From NCBI GenBank assembly GCA_039654915.1, contig CM077594.1, positions 16,305,001 to 16,369,000 of the forward strand: a stretch of DNA of 64,000 nt, in the 5' to 3' direction. A model generated the notes under the pieces. The model was given only the letters and a program-made list of their open reading frames with translations, made no database searches and was not told the origin of the DNA. Every line of letters begins with the position of its first letter. The stretch's first letter is position 1. This document shows, piece after piece, positions 10,910 to 21,648 of this stretch. This DNA comes from Aquilaria yunnanensis (taxonomy: Eukaryota; Streptophyta; Magnoliopsida; Malvales; Thymelaeaceae). The position numbers were made by a program, and so were the translations under genes.

Positions 10910-13900
10910 ATAATCAAACATCCTCGGCTTTATCTGACTTTAAAGTAACGAACGATGTGTCATCATCTGATATATCCCTATCAGCTTCTATGCCATCAAT
11001 ATTCTGATCCATGTCTTGCACGATTTCAGGATAACACATGAAATCGACAAGTATGTTAATCTCATCGAGGGCAGTGCCATCAGTTGTTACCATGGGTACT
11101 TCACTTGAAATCGCTTTTTGGAGCGGCTCGTCTGTGGTTTTGTCTACACGTGTTTGCTCATCTAACATTTCTTCATTGTCCTCAGACCTAGACCGATCGC
11201 TAACATTATTTGATGCATAATTGATGAAAACTCGTGGCTTCGTCTAAACAACCGCCCACCACTGATGAAGAGTCTTGTTAGGGTACTCACAGTAGTAAAC
11301 TTGTTGAGCCTGTGACACAAAAATAAACGGCTCAAGTGGTGATAATCTAGACTTCCATTTATTGTCAACAACACCGGTATGTGTGGGACTTCGAACACCA
11401 CGTGTCGGATCAAAACAAGTACATTTGAACAGCATCATGAATTCATACCCACTCCCGTGGTACTCAATGCGTATAATCTCATCAATAAGGCCATAAAAAT
11501 TATACCCACTTGATCCCCATGTCTCACCCTTCACGCAAACACCATAATTCTATATCGTTTTGTCTTTGCCGTATGATTGTGTGTGGAAACAAAAATTATT
11601 CACAATACATCCATTGTATGAACTGCCAACTCGAATAGGCCCACGGGCTAATTGCACAATACGAGGATCTAATTTAACCTTGAAACAGTTCACCTGAAAA
11701 TAGATAGTTAATATAATAACATAACTGCACATTAAATACAAACAGAACACATTTACGTATATAAAATTTATCACGCCATGATATTCACATATGATGAGAA
11801 CCATTGGATGAAATGTTCATCTCGATAACTTTGTAATTGACTTTCATTGAATTGGGGAAATTTTGTGGATATATAAGAGTCAAAGTGCCTGAAATGATAA
11901 GTAGTCAATAATGTTTTAAAACAATCTGATTGAAAGAAAACACTAACACTTGTTTACATATATGGCACATGAAAATCGGTATAATCTCATTATAATTGCG
12001 TAAAGTGTAGATGTGCATTTTATGTCTCTCAGTGGGATCAAGTAAGCATTGTCGCCTGCGTTTAGGTATATTACGACATCTTGTATTGAAGATAGATAAT
12101 AATTGACCCTCAACATGTGCCACAGGTAAATCAATGTCATCATTTCGTGGCACCCTGTTTAACCGTGTAGGAATATTTAGTTCAAAATAGTAGCTACAGA
12201 ATGTAGACATTTCCTGCACCAAGTATGCTTCCACAATTGAACCTTTAATTGCAGCTTTATTTCTGGCCTTTCGCTTTAATGACCGCATTAGTCTGCCAAG
12301 TTAAAGAGAAATAACAATTAATGGCATATAATATCCGACAATTATTGACATATAATATATGAAAATTATTAACAAAAATATGAATGCAAAGCCAAAAATT
12401 ACCTTTCAAATGGATACATCCATCAAAATTAAACTGGACCACACAACTTTGCCTCATGAGGGAGGTGGATGACAAGATGTTCCATCGAATCAAAAAAGGC
12501 AGGAGAGAATATCTTTTCTAGCTTACATATGGTAACCACTATATTCTGCTCCAACTGTTGTATGTCATTAAATCGAATCTTACTTGTGCATAATGTTCTG
12601 AAAAATGAACAAAACTCAAAAATCGTCTTTCATATAAGACCTGGCATGTACCCATGTAATGCAATAGGAAGCAACCTCTGTATTAACACATGGCAATCGT
12701 GGCTCTTGAAGTTATAAAATGTTCCGTCACTCAAGTTAACCGTACGGCCCAAGTTTGAGGCATACCCATCAGGCATCTTTATCGTTCTCAGCCACAGAGT
12801 AACTTCTTTTATATGTTCTCGACTCAACGTATAAGATGCTTTTGGTTTCACACAGTGCCCCCTAATATTTCATAAATGTAGTTCACGCTGCATGTTTTTT
12901 AACTCCTCTAGTAAAAGGCGAGAATTCGAGTTATCTTTTATTTTCCCCTGTATATCTATAACAATATTAAAAATATTCTCAAAACAATTTTTTTCAATAT
13001 GCATGACTTCCAAATTATAGCAAACTAGCAAATGCTTCTAGTACAGTAACTCCCAAAATATACACCGCTTTAACCAATTATGCCACTCTCCAAACCCCGC
13101 AACTCGGTGTTTATCATATGAATAGCCAAACGGAGGAAAACAATACCCAACCAACATATCATGAATTTCCTCATCTAACTTATATGGACTAGCGACAGCA
13201 CTAACCTTCTTCCCTAGGATGAATGATGTTAGATTCGAACGGAATCTGTGATTATGTGGTAAAAAAACCCTATGACAATCAAACCAACATGGCTTTCTGT
13301 ATTTCTTCAACATAAATGTGTCAATTTCATCGATGCAATATGGGCACGTAAACTTACCATGGGTACTCCAACCTGAAAGGTTTCCTAGTGCAAGAAAATC
13401 ATTAATTGTCCATAATAAACATGCGTTCATAAAAAAATTTTGTTGTCGATAACTGTCCCATGTAACAGCCTCTTCCGACCATAAAGTTTTGAGCTCTTCA
13501 ATTATTGGTCGTAAAAATACATCAATGTTGCGTCCTGGTGCTCTAGGACCAGGAATTAGAAGAGTCATAAAGATGAAGGGTTCCTTCATACACAGTTCCA
13601 GCAGAAGATTGTAAACAACTATAAAGATTGGTTATATCGTGTATGTTCCACCAATAACATTATTCGGGTTAAATCCATCGGTACATAATCCGAGCTTAAC
13701 ATTTCTGATTTCATCAGTGAATGATGGGAATGTTTGATCTACGTGACTCCATACTTCAGACTGATATGGATGACCCATACTTCCATCATTGCATGATTTA
13801 TTATAAGCATGCCAAGTCATGTGAGTCGCTATTTTTGAAGACATGTACAAGTGCTTCAACCTGCTGGTTAATGGTAGATACTGTAACAATTTCTTAAGAA

Positions 13901-14761
13901 TCAACATCTTTCCTTCGAATGTTACTCTTTCTTTATATCTACTACTCCCACATTCACGACAATGTGTTAATTTCTCATCTTCTCGATAGAATAGCATACA
14001 GTTATTCTCACAAACATGAATTTTTATATATGATAACTCAAGTCCTTTTGTGAGTTGTTTCGCATCATATAGGGTGTATGGGAGTCTATTAGGTTTAGGC
14101 AACATTTTTTTCATAAGGGTCAGTACTCGATCGAAACAACGATCCGTCATATTCAACTCACTTTTGCAACTTAACAATTGGGTCATTGCAAACAATCGTG
14201 TATGTTTAATGCACCCATCCCACAACTGTGCATTTGCATCATCCAACAAATTATAAAATTGTTGTGCATTCAGATTAGGTAACCCTTCCCTCATTTCAGA
14301 CACATCGAACACAATTTCATTATTATCACTGCTATTATCAGTTTCTTCGACATCAGCATCGATAAACTCTTCATCCACCAATATTCTTTTACTATTTCCA
14401 GATCCTACATTTGATGATAACGGATCTATTGATTCATGTACCATCTGTTCATACACATTTACACTATTTGATTCCCTACATATCCCTCCATATGAGTGTA
14501 ATGGAAAACATATTGTTCATTGTGACAGTGTCATATGTAATAGTTTGACGTAAATCCATATCAAAACAAATGCTCTCTCACTTTCGGCTCTATTCTATAA
14601 AATTTGTTATTACATTTGTGACAAGGGCATTTAATCATTTCTGACTCCTTCCCACTACATGCGAACTTTAAAAACTCATTAACACCAGCCATAAATCCAG
14701 AATTCATATACCCATCTGTATCTATCCTCTAGTACATCCACTCACGTCCAATAGCAGCCAT
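10910..14761 (-). pseudogene. CACTA transposase (tnp2 / Transposase_21 type), decayed
   Basis: The minus-strand gene starts at an ATG at 14761. An N-terminal transposase-associated zinc-binding segment (CPCHKCNN) lies near 14600. The tnp2 domain follows: CRECGSSRY near 13960, LLIPGPRAPGRNIDVFLRPI near 13540, a CPYC pair near 13340 and NLEVMHIEKN near 12990. The first long exon ends with WMYPFER at about 12397 beside a GT donor. The next exon (from about 12294) has the DUF4218-type segment RNKAAIKGSIVEAYL. The last exons (11690-10910) hold a DUF4216-type segment (YYCEYPNKTLHQWW). In-frame stops include those at 13632, 13038 and 12630, others in the N-terminal zinc region and just before WMYPFER, and a probable frameshift near 14490. 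It would cut and paste the element if intact. Confidence 0.88.
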
Positions 14762-15579
14762 TTTGGTTCCCTTGTAAAATAAACAATAAAAACCCTTAAC
14801 ATAAATACGTAATAAATTTATTATATTTCATATAATATAAATATAATGAAAATATATATGAATTACTTATATATGTCACGCATACATGTCAACCTTCCAT
14901 AACTAAACCACCTACTCCATTAAAGTAAGGGCCCTACTCCATTGAAAGATACATAAACAGTAAAGCATTTTAACTGTTCCATGTTAGTAGCATTTTATGT
15001 AAATTTCGGCAGCATTTCCCTTTAGTTCCCGTTCACAGTGTTTCTCAACAATATTAATTTATTGACAAACACACGACGAGAACAATTTGGGAAATACTCT
15101 ACTAAAATTCACAAACTGCTACTACGACAGGAACACATTAACTGCAATACTGCTTATGCAACTTTCAACTGTCCAACTTGGACAATCCATGATTATGTTA
15201 CTTACAAATATAACTTAATCCAATAAATTTTGTTTGCCCACAATCTGAATCGGACCAATATTATATTTGTCATCAACACAATCATGGATGGAGAATCTAA
15301 TGTATAATAAATAAATAAATACTTATTATGCAACAACATGCTGTGATAAGTCAGCTACCTAAAATAACATAACTATATCTTATAAAAAAATACATAATTA
15401 CCATTTAAATCACTAACTTCTAAATTAATTTTAAATACCTCGATTGAGCTGAAGAAAATGTTGAAGCAGAAGTGAAAATGGATGCGGAAATAGTAGTAGA
15501 GACGAACTGGAGAAGAGGGAGGAGGGAGGTATTTATAAGCAAAATCTGTAGCAATATCGTAGGATATATATGAAAAGTT

Positions 15580-15979
15580 AAACTGCAAGAAGAGTGTAGG
15601 AAATTTGTAGTAATTCCCGTAAAAAAAACATAGGAAAATCGAAGGATTAAAATTCTTACATTTTTAAGATGCCCATTCCTTTTTTGTCTCAAAACCGTAG
15701 GACAAAAAAATGCAAGAAAAGTGTCAGATAACATATCCGACACTTTTCCTGCATTTGTGGTCCCTACCCATTTAATTCACATCAAAAGCGTCGGATGCTT
15801 TGGCGCCATAATTTCCCGTCATCTTCCTCTAACAATTATGCTATGGTTTTATATGTCACAGATTTATTGAATGCAAACCGTCGAATAGAATTTTTTGTCC
15901 AACGATTTTTTTGCGAATAATTTTCATACGCTTTTTTTGTAGGAAATTGACGTAGGAAATATTCTTCATCCTTGTAGTG
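15580..15979. repeat. right subterminal region of the CACTA element
   Basis: It contains several inverted copies of the CCTACGGTTTT/AAAACCGTAGG motif and a hairpin at 15712-15752. No gene is seen here. Confidence 0.7.
15712..15752. repeat. hairpin in the CACTA subterminal region
   Basis: The left arm GCAAGAAAAGTGTC (15712-15725) pairs with the right arm GACACTTTTCCTGC (15739-15752) with one mismatch. The 13-base loop is itself partly palindromic. Confidence 0.75.
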
Positions 15980-15982
15980 CCA

Positions 15983-17002
15983 CCATTCCTGCGCCAACCA
16001 CAAACACGATCACCATTATTGCTATTGCCAAGATCCCTTATATTGTCTACCCAAAGTTTTCAACCTACTGAAAATTTGTCTCCAACTCTTTTAAGGTCCG
16101 ATTAGAAATAGCTCTAATTTTAACCTAATGATAAAATTTACTCAAATATTCTTCAAGTCCAGAGACAAAAACGACTAGGCATCGATAAATAGCTCCACTT
16201 TCAATTTGTCGAATAGTTTCAACCAGCTAAAACTTCTTCCCCTAAAGTTGACAGCCTCTATCCATAGAATAGTCTCCAAACTTCAAATTTTTCAATTGTT
16301 TAATAGACTGCTTCTTCCATTCAAGAAAATGCTTTTCTTCAAGCATATTTTGGGAAAAAAAATAATCAAAGTGATTGCAAGATCAATAAAAACTATTTTT
16401 TCTTCCCTTGATCAAAGTTTGAACATAAAGAAATTTACACAAGAGAAGAAATTTGATGCTAAAAACACAAATGTATTTTGTATCATCAAAATTGAACGTT
16501 TATGATTGAAAGAAATCCAAAGTGGCTTTTATAAGCTTGGTCAAAAAATGAATTTGAATTAAGTAGTCTCTAAAACCAATTAATGGGGATTTATTCCCAG
16601 ACACATGCAATACGGCAATCCATTGATCCAGTGCATATTCGACATGCAATTCCAAATAAGACTACTGGGCCAATTTTCTTGATGCCCATTCTACAAACCC
16701 GAAATAAGGATTGGAGTAAGTGCTATAGTAAGTAAAGTTTTTTTTATCAACAAAAATGGAAAATCACATTAAAAAACTAGCCAGGGACTGGAGATAACAA
16801 ATATACAGTTCTGAGAACTGGAACTAACAACAAAGCGAAATCAAAGCTAGCTAAACAAGACAGTTCGTAGGGTTACTACCTATAATCAATACCACATGAG
16901 AGCTCAGTTTAACTCTTCACCAAACGAAACTGGTCTTACTTCTGACTCTACTCTCTTCCACTTTAAAGAAACGTGCAGTAGCTAGCTAGCTAGCCAAATC
17001 CC
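15983..17002. other. intergenic sequence left of the membrane-protein pseudogene
   Basis: AT-rich sequence. One 99-codon frame (16206-16505) is Lys/Ile/Phe-rich with no recognisable domain, and I do not call it a gene. The last part, with GCTAGC repeated at about 16980-16994, may be the upstream region of the pseudogene that starts at 17003. Confidence 0.5.
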
Positions 17003-17823
17003 ATGGCCACTCGTTCTGAGAGTCGTGAGTTGAAGCGTCTAGAGGCGAATGAAGAGCTACTCGAAATTGCAGTGAAGTATATTGTAAAATGAAGGGCAAG
17101 AAGCATCGACATTGTTGCCAAGTTTTATACAATCTATGGATTCGTGGCTGCCATCTTCACCATTGCCAAGGCTGGCTGTTTCTGGGTGGTGCCGGTGTTT
17201 TGTCTCATGCTGTCCGCTTTCCAAGTCAGCACCCTTGTTACGGAGGTTTATGTGCTCATGGAGCTCCGGTCTATGCTACTGAAACTTGCGTGACACCTAA
17301 AAAAAGAAATTGCCATTGGCCTGGATCGCCTTCAACCTACCATTCGACCCCTCCAAATAACTGGTCTAACTAACATATACTACTTTTCACATCAATTTGT
17401 GATCATTTAAGTACTTTATTATTAACATGCCAATTTTAATCTCTTCAATTAATTTTGGCTACTCCTTGCATATATGCAATTACGTTTAATTATTAGTACT
17501 AATTAGTATTAATCTTCATTCCCCTGTATGCAGACAGAAATGATGAGTATTTCTTACCACTAGAACCTCCTGCCCTGCTGAATAGTGATGATGACGAGTC
17601 GATTTAAGAATTTGTGAGCACATCCGAAGGCATAAAGACGAAGCATTTTATCATGGAGAAGACAAGCTTAATATCATTTGGCAAATACTATTGTTGTTGC
17701 GCCAGTGCCTACATCCTCTTGGGATTCTTCTCCCTCTTAATTTTCACCGGATTTGAAGTGATCACGACTTTTTTGCAGTTCCAATTTGAAGTGGAAGGAT
17801 GCAAGCATGGACGTGGATTCTAA
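17003..17823 (+). pseudogene. two-exon membrane protein of unknown family, broken
   Basis: An ATG at 17003 opens MATRSESRELKRLEANEELL, followed by a hydrophobic stretch (IVAKFYTIYGFVAAIFTIAK, then WVVPVFCLMLSAF) that looks like two membrane segments. Exon 1 can end at 17363 before GTCTAAC. Exon 2 can start at 17534 after TGTATGCAG in a compatible phase. Exon 2 holds an acidic stretch (NSDDDES) and another membrane segment (AYILLGFFSLLIFTGFEVI), ending at the TAA at 17821-17823. Three in-frame stops break it, at 17090 and 17291 (both TGA) and 17605 (TAA). The protein would be roughly 215 residues. I do not recognise the family. Exon 2 has a second copy at 21100. Confidence 0.6.
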
Positions 17824-17885
17824 TGAAGTTGAAGCTAGCTTTGGTTGTTTGGCCAATGAGACATTAGCTAGGAAATTTTATATAT

Positions 17886-18045
17886 TTAGGTCTAATCTTA
17901 GAATTAAGCAGGATGCTATTTGAACATGTGATTTGTCTAACTATATATTTCTGATGAGTTGTCTAACTATATATATACATTGTTACGTGTCAGACAACTC
18001 ATGAGTTCAAACATCATCCTGCTTAATCCTAACCTAAGATTAGAC
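17886..18045. repeat. foldback (MITE-like) sequence, copy A
   Basis: The left arm starts GTCTAATCTTAGAATTAAGC. The right arm, read in reverse complement from about 18042, starts GTCTAATCTTAGGTTAGG and continues with the shared ATTAAGCAGGATG. The arms are about 50-60 bases with a few differences. A duplicate lies at about 21459-21608. Confidence 0.7.
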
Positions 18046-18513
18046 TTGTGTGTGTGTGTGTGTGTGTGTGTAATCATTTAATTAAATTAAGCAATCACAT
18101 TAGTCACATAGTCTTCGTACAAGACAAAAAGTCTATATGTGACGTAATAAGCTCTGTCATCAAGAACATGCAACCCTTATTAATTGCTTGAAAGAAATTA
18201 TTGTGGTGGTGTCTATAATGTTGAAAATTCTAAAAACCTAGTTTTTTTTTTTTACCGTGCGACACACAGGCTAATTAATTTATATATTTTTCTTATAAAA
18301 ATATATTTATTTTAAAAAATTTATATTTAAAACAATTTTAAGTAAGAATAGGTTACTAAGATTGGGGTAAAAAGTAATTAAAACTATTAGAAAAATTAAC
18401 CATTGGAAAAAATTATAACCTTGACTTATATTGTTAATTCATGTTTTGAAGCTTGTTGTTGTCATTTATTATAGCCTTCAAAAAAGTCTCAAACAATACT
18501 ATAAAAATAATAT

Positions 18514-18515
<2 letters not shown>

Positions 18516-18596
<81 letters not shown>
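18516..18596. repeat. (TA)n microsatellite
   Basis: About 80 bases of pure AT repeat, present in copy A of the tandem duplication and absent from the matching place in copy B (near 22090). It arose or expanded after the duplication, or was lost from B. Confidence 0.95.
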
Positions 18597-18598
<2 letters not shown>

Positions 18599-18732
18599 AG
18601 AACGATTTCAAATAAAAAATAAAAAATGATGGTGGCTTAAAACCATAATCCCTAAACCCTAAACCCATGATTGTATGAGTGCCTAAGTTATTAAATAATA
18701 CAAACACACTTTGCAATTAATGGTAAAATGAG

Positions 18733-20560
18733 TGAATTTTGGAGTGAGGGCTATATAAGGATATGAGTATTAATTATTGCAAATGAATTCTAAAATTAAT
18801 GTTAAAATCGTACAATGAAGTTTATGCTAAAAGAAGTGGTATTGAGAAATGAACCTGTACAACAACTCTCACAATATCTGGCATACAAAAAAAAATGGTA
18901 ATTATGATATATAAATAGTGCATGCAGCATCCGATTATATTTTCAAAAACTTTTAGAGAAACATATATGAAATTTTTTTTATCCACACCTATATGAGTAA
19001 GGTGGATTATAAATGGGTGTATATCTATAATATGATAAATCTTCTTCTTTAGAAGAACTGTGGAATTCTTGAAAATACACATACTTCTTTCACAAAGCTT
19101 CTTTTTAAACTTGTATGCCAAGAAATTTTTAATAGACCCATGAATTACTGCACCCTTCATGTTTAAACAAAAGATATAGTAGCCATTAAGAGAACATGAA
19201 CATATATTTATAGTGGGGAGAGAAGAAAAAATTGCAAAAGTCAATAGAATAAAGAAAAAGAAGAATACCTTCTCATCCACAAGTATAAAATTGGTACTGA
19301 TAAATTGGTCACCTTTTCAAAAATTAAAAACATCCCATAAACAATACACTCTTACTTGAATAGTTTAGTTAGTCATCTCAGGAGATAATTCATTCAATGT
19401 AACATGCTTTGTCAGAAGACTATACAAATAAGAAAAGATTCATAATAGAACATATTCATCTATTGTATGAATTCAAAGACAAAGAAATAAAAATATTAAG
19501 AAATTTATCGATATTTTTAAATAACTACCTCATCTTTGACATTGCTAAAAATTTAAAAATATAAATTAGTGAAGAAATGAATAAAGATGGCAAGAGACGA
19601 CAAGAAGAAATGAAAAGAATTAATGATAATATTGAGTGTGTGTTGAAAACAAGTGTAAGAACATATATATAAGAGTGAGGGCTATATAAGGAGTTTAAGT
19701 ATTAATTATTCCAAATGAATTATGAAATTAATGCTACAAATGAACTATGAAGTTAATGCTAAAAGAAGTATTTTTTGTGAAGTTGGATGAACAATATTAA
19801 TACTATTGAAAGCAAATCAAATTGTAATAAGAGCATTCAAATGTAAATTAAAGCTACTAAATGGCTACAAAAAGATGGAGTCTATTTAAAAAAATTGGTT
19901 AATTAATAATAAAAGAAGTAGTTTTAGGGAATGGGTAAATTTTGGAGTGAGGACTATATAGGGATTTTAAGTATTAATTATTACAGATGAATTATGAAAT
20001 TAATGCTACAAATGTACTATAAAATTAATGCTAAAGAAGTATTCTTTGGGAAGTTAGATGGACAATATTAATACAATTAAAATCAAATAAAATTGTAATC
20101 AAAGCATTCTAATGAAAATTAAAACTAATAAATGGCTAAAAAGAGATAGAATCTATTTAAAACAATTGATTAAAGGACAATAATATTAATGAGTCATTAA
20201 GAAAGAAATAAAAGCTAATGGTGTTTTATTATACTGAGAGGATCAGAATTTAAATTCAATTACTAAAATGTATGAAAAATATAATTTTAAGAGCTCCTTA
20301 CTTTGACACAAATAGCCCACCAAGAATTACAATTTAAAATCTAAAATTTGGAGTCATGACTGTATGACGGCATAAGTTATTAAATAATACAAATGCTCTA
20401 TGCAATTAATGATAAAAGAAGTAATTTTGGGGAATGAGTAAATTTTGGAGTGAAGGTTATATAATTACCTAAGTATTGATTATTATAAATGAATTCTAAA
20501 ATTAATACTACAAATATATTATGAAATTAATGCTAAAGGAATTAGTCTTGGGGAATAGGT
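18733..20560. repeat. four dispersed copies of a 100 bp AT-rich repeat (copy A)
   Basis: Copies start near 18733, 19673, 19934 and 20438. Their shared core runs GGAGTGAGGGCTATATAAGG, then AAGTATTAATTATT, AATGAATTATGAAATTAATG, and ends near AATGCTAAAAGAAGTA. Matching copies in duplicate B start near 22241, 23268, 23529 and 24025. The repeat type is unknown to me. Confidence 0.75.
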
Positions 20561-21099
20561 GAATTTCTCCTTTATATATATGTATATAGATTATGACAAA
20601 GAATGGGTTTTGTTACATTAAATCTCTCCAATTTGGATTCATCGAAGATGCTGGTATAATGAAAGATTAAGGTGCCCGTGCCTCAGGTACAATAAACTTT
20701 GTAGATGTTGGGACCTAGGTGTGGATATATTTTTAAGAATTAGAGGAGCTAAAACAAAATCAAGAATATATAATGGCTACTCTCTAAATGATGAAGTGAA
20801 TCTGGTATGTTGCCTTCAAATAATTAATTCTACTAATATAAAACTTTCCATACCTATATATGTGTACTATGCTGGTTTCCAAAAAGAAAAACTCTATCAT
20901 GCCTTTTCCCTCAATATGAATCATGTTCATTGTGTCGCAACTGTACTTGTACAACTGCTTCTACATAAATTAATGGTTTTAATTCAATGGACATAATATG
21001 GAACACTTAAAAAATGTTAATTAAGGACTAATACATAAGAAAAAAAACAAAGAAATTATTAGTAGTAATTAGTATTAATCTTCATTCCCCTGTATGCAG

Positions 21100-21389
21100 C
21101 CGGAAATGATGAATATTTCTTACCACTGGAGTCTTCTACCTTGCTGGATAGTGATGATGACGAGTCGGTACAGGAATTTGTGAGCACGTCCGAAGGCATA
21201 AAGACGAAGCATTTTATCATGGAGAAGACAAGCTTAATATCATTTGACAAATACTATTGTTGTCGCGCTAATGCCTACAGCCTCCTGGGATTATTCTCCT
21301 TCTTAATTTTCACTGGATTTGAGGTGATCTCGACTTTTCTACAGTTCTAATTTGAAGTGGAAGTATGCAAGCATGGACGTGGATTCTAA
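21100..21389 (+). pseudogene. duplicate of exon 2 of the membrane-protein gene
   Basis: This copy follows the same TGTATGCAG acceptor as in copy A. It keeps the acidic stretch (LDSDDDESVQEF) and the membrane segment (AYSLLGLFSFLIFTGFEVI). It lacks the TAA found at 17605 in copy A but has its own TAA at 21348, where copy A reads CAA. Exon 1 is not duplicated, so this exon has no start of its own. Confidence 0.65.
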
Positions 21390-21604
21390 TGAAGTTGAAG
21401 CTAGCTTCAATTGTCTGGCAACTGAGACATTAGCTAGGGAATTTTATATATTTAGGTTTAATCTTAGGATTAAAGCAGGATGATGTTTGAACTCGTGATT
21501 TGTCTAACTATATATTTCTAATGAGCTGTCTAACTATATATACACTGTTACTTGTTAGATAACTCGTGAGTTCAAACATCATCCCGTTTAATCCTAATAT
21601 TAGA

Positions 21605-21606
<2 letters not shown>

Positions 21607-21646
<40 letters not shown>
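21607..21646. repeat. (TA)n microsatellite
   Basis: A pure TA run at the place where duplicate A has (TG)n (18049-18071). Confidence 0.9.

Positions 21647-21648
<2 letters not shown>

Larger units (their letters stand above)
6817..15979 (-). mobile_element. full-length CACTA (En/Spm) transposon with 3 bp TSD
   Basis: The left end is TACTACAAGAAAAC, which is CACTACAAG with its first base changed to T. The right end is ATCCTTGTAGTG, which reads CACTACAAGGAT on the other strand. The trinucleotide CCA flanks both ends (6814-6816 and 15980-15982), the 3 bp target duplication expected for CACTA. The element is 9163 bp. Both ends carry subterminal copies of a TCCTACGGTTTTGTGAC-like motif. Two genes are on the minus strand: a tnp2-type transposase nearer the right end and a Transposase_24-like gene nearer the left end. 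The right end is therefore the 5' side. Both genes are interrupted by stops, so the element is probably immobile unless complemented. Confidence 0.93.

Noticed and set aside
18822..19280. Minus-strand 152-codon frame in the tandem duplicate
   Set aside because: Preserved in part in the second copy, but only because the DNA is duplicated; Phe/Ile-rich with no recognised motif and shortened to 131 codons there.
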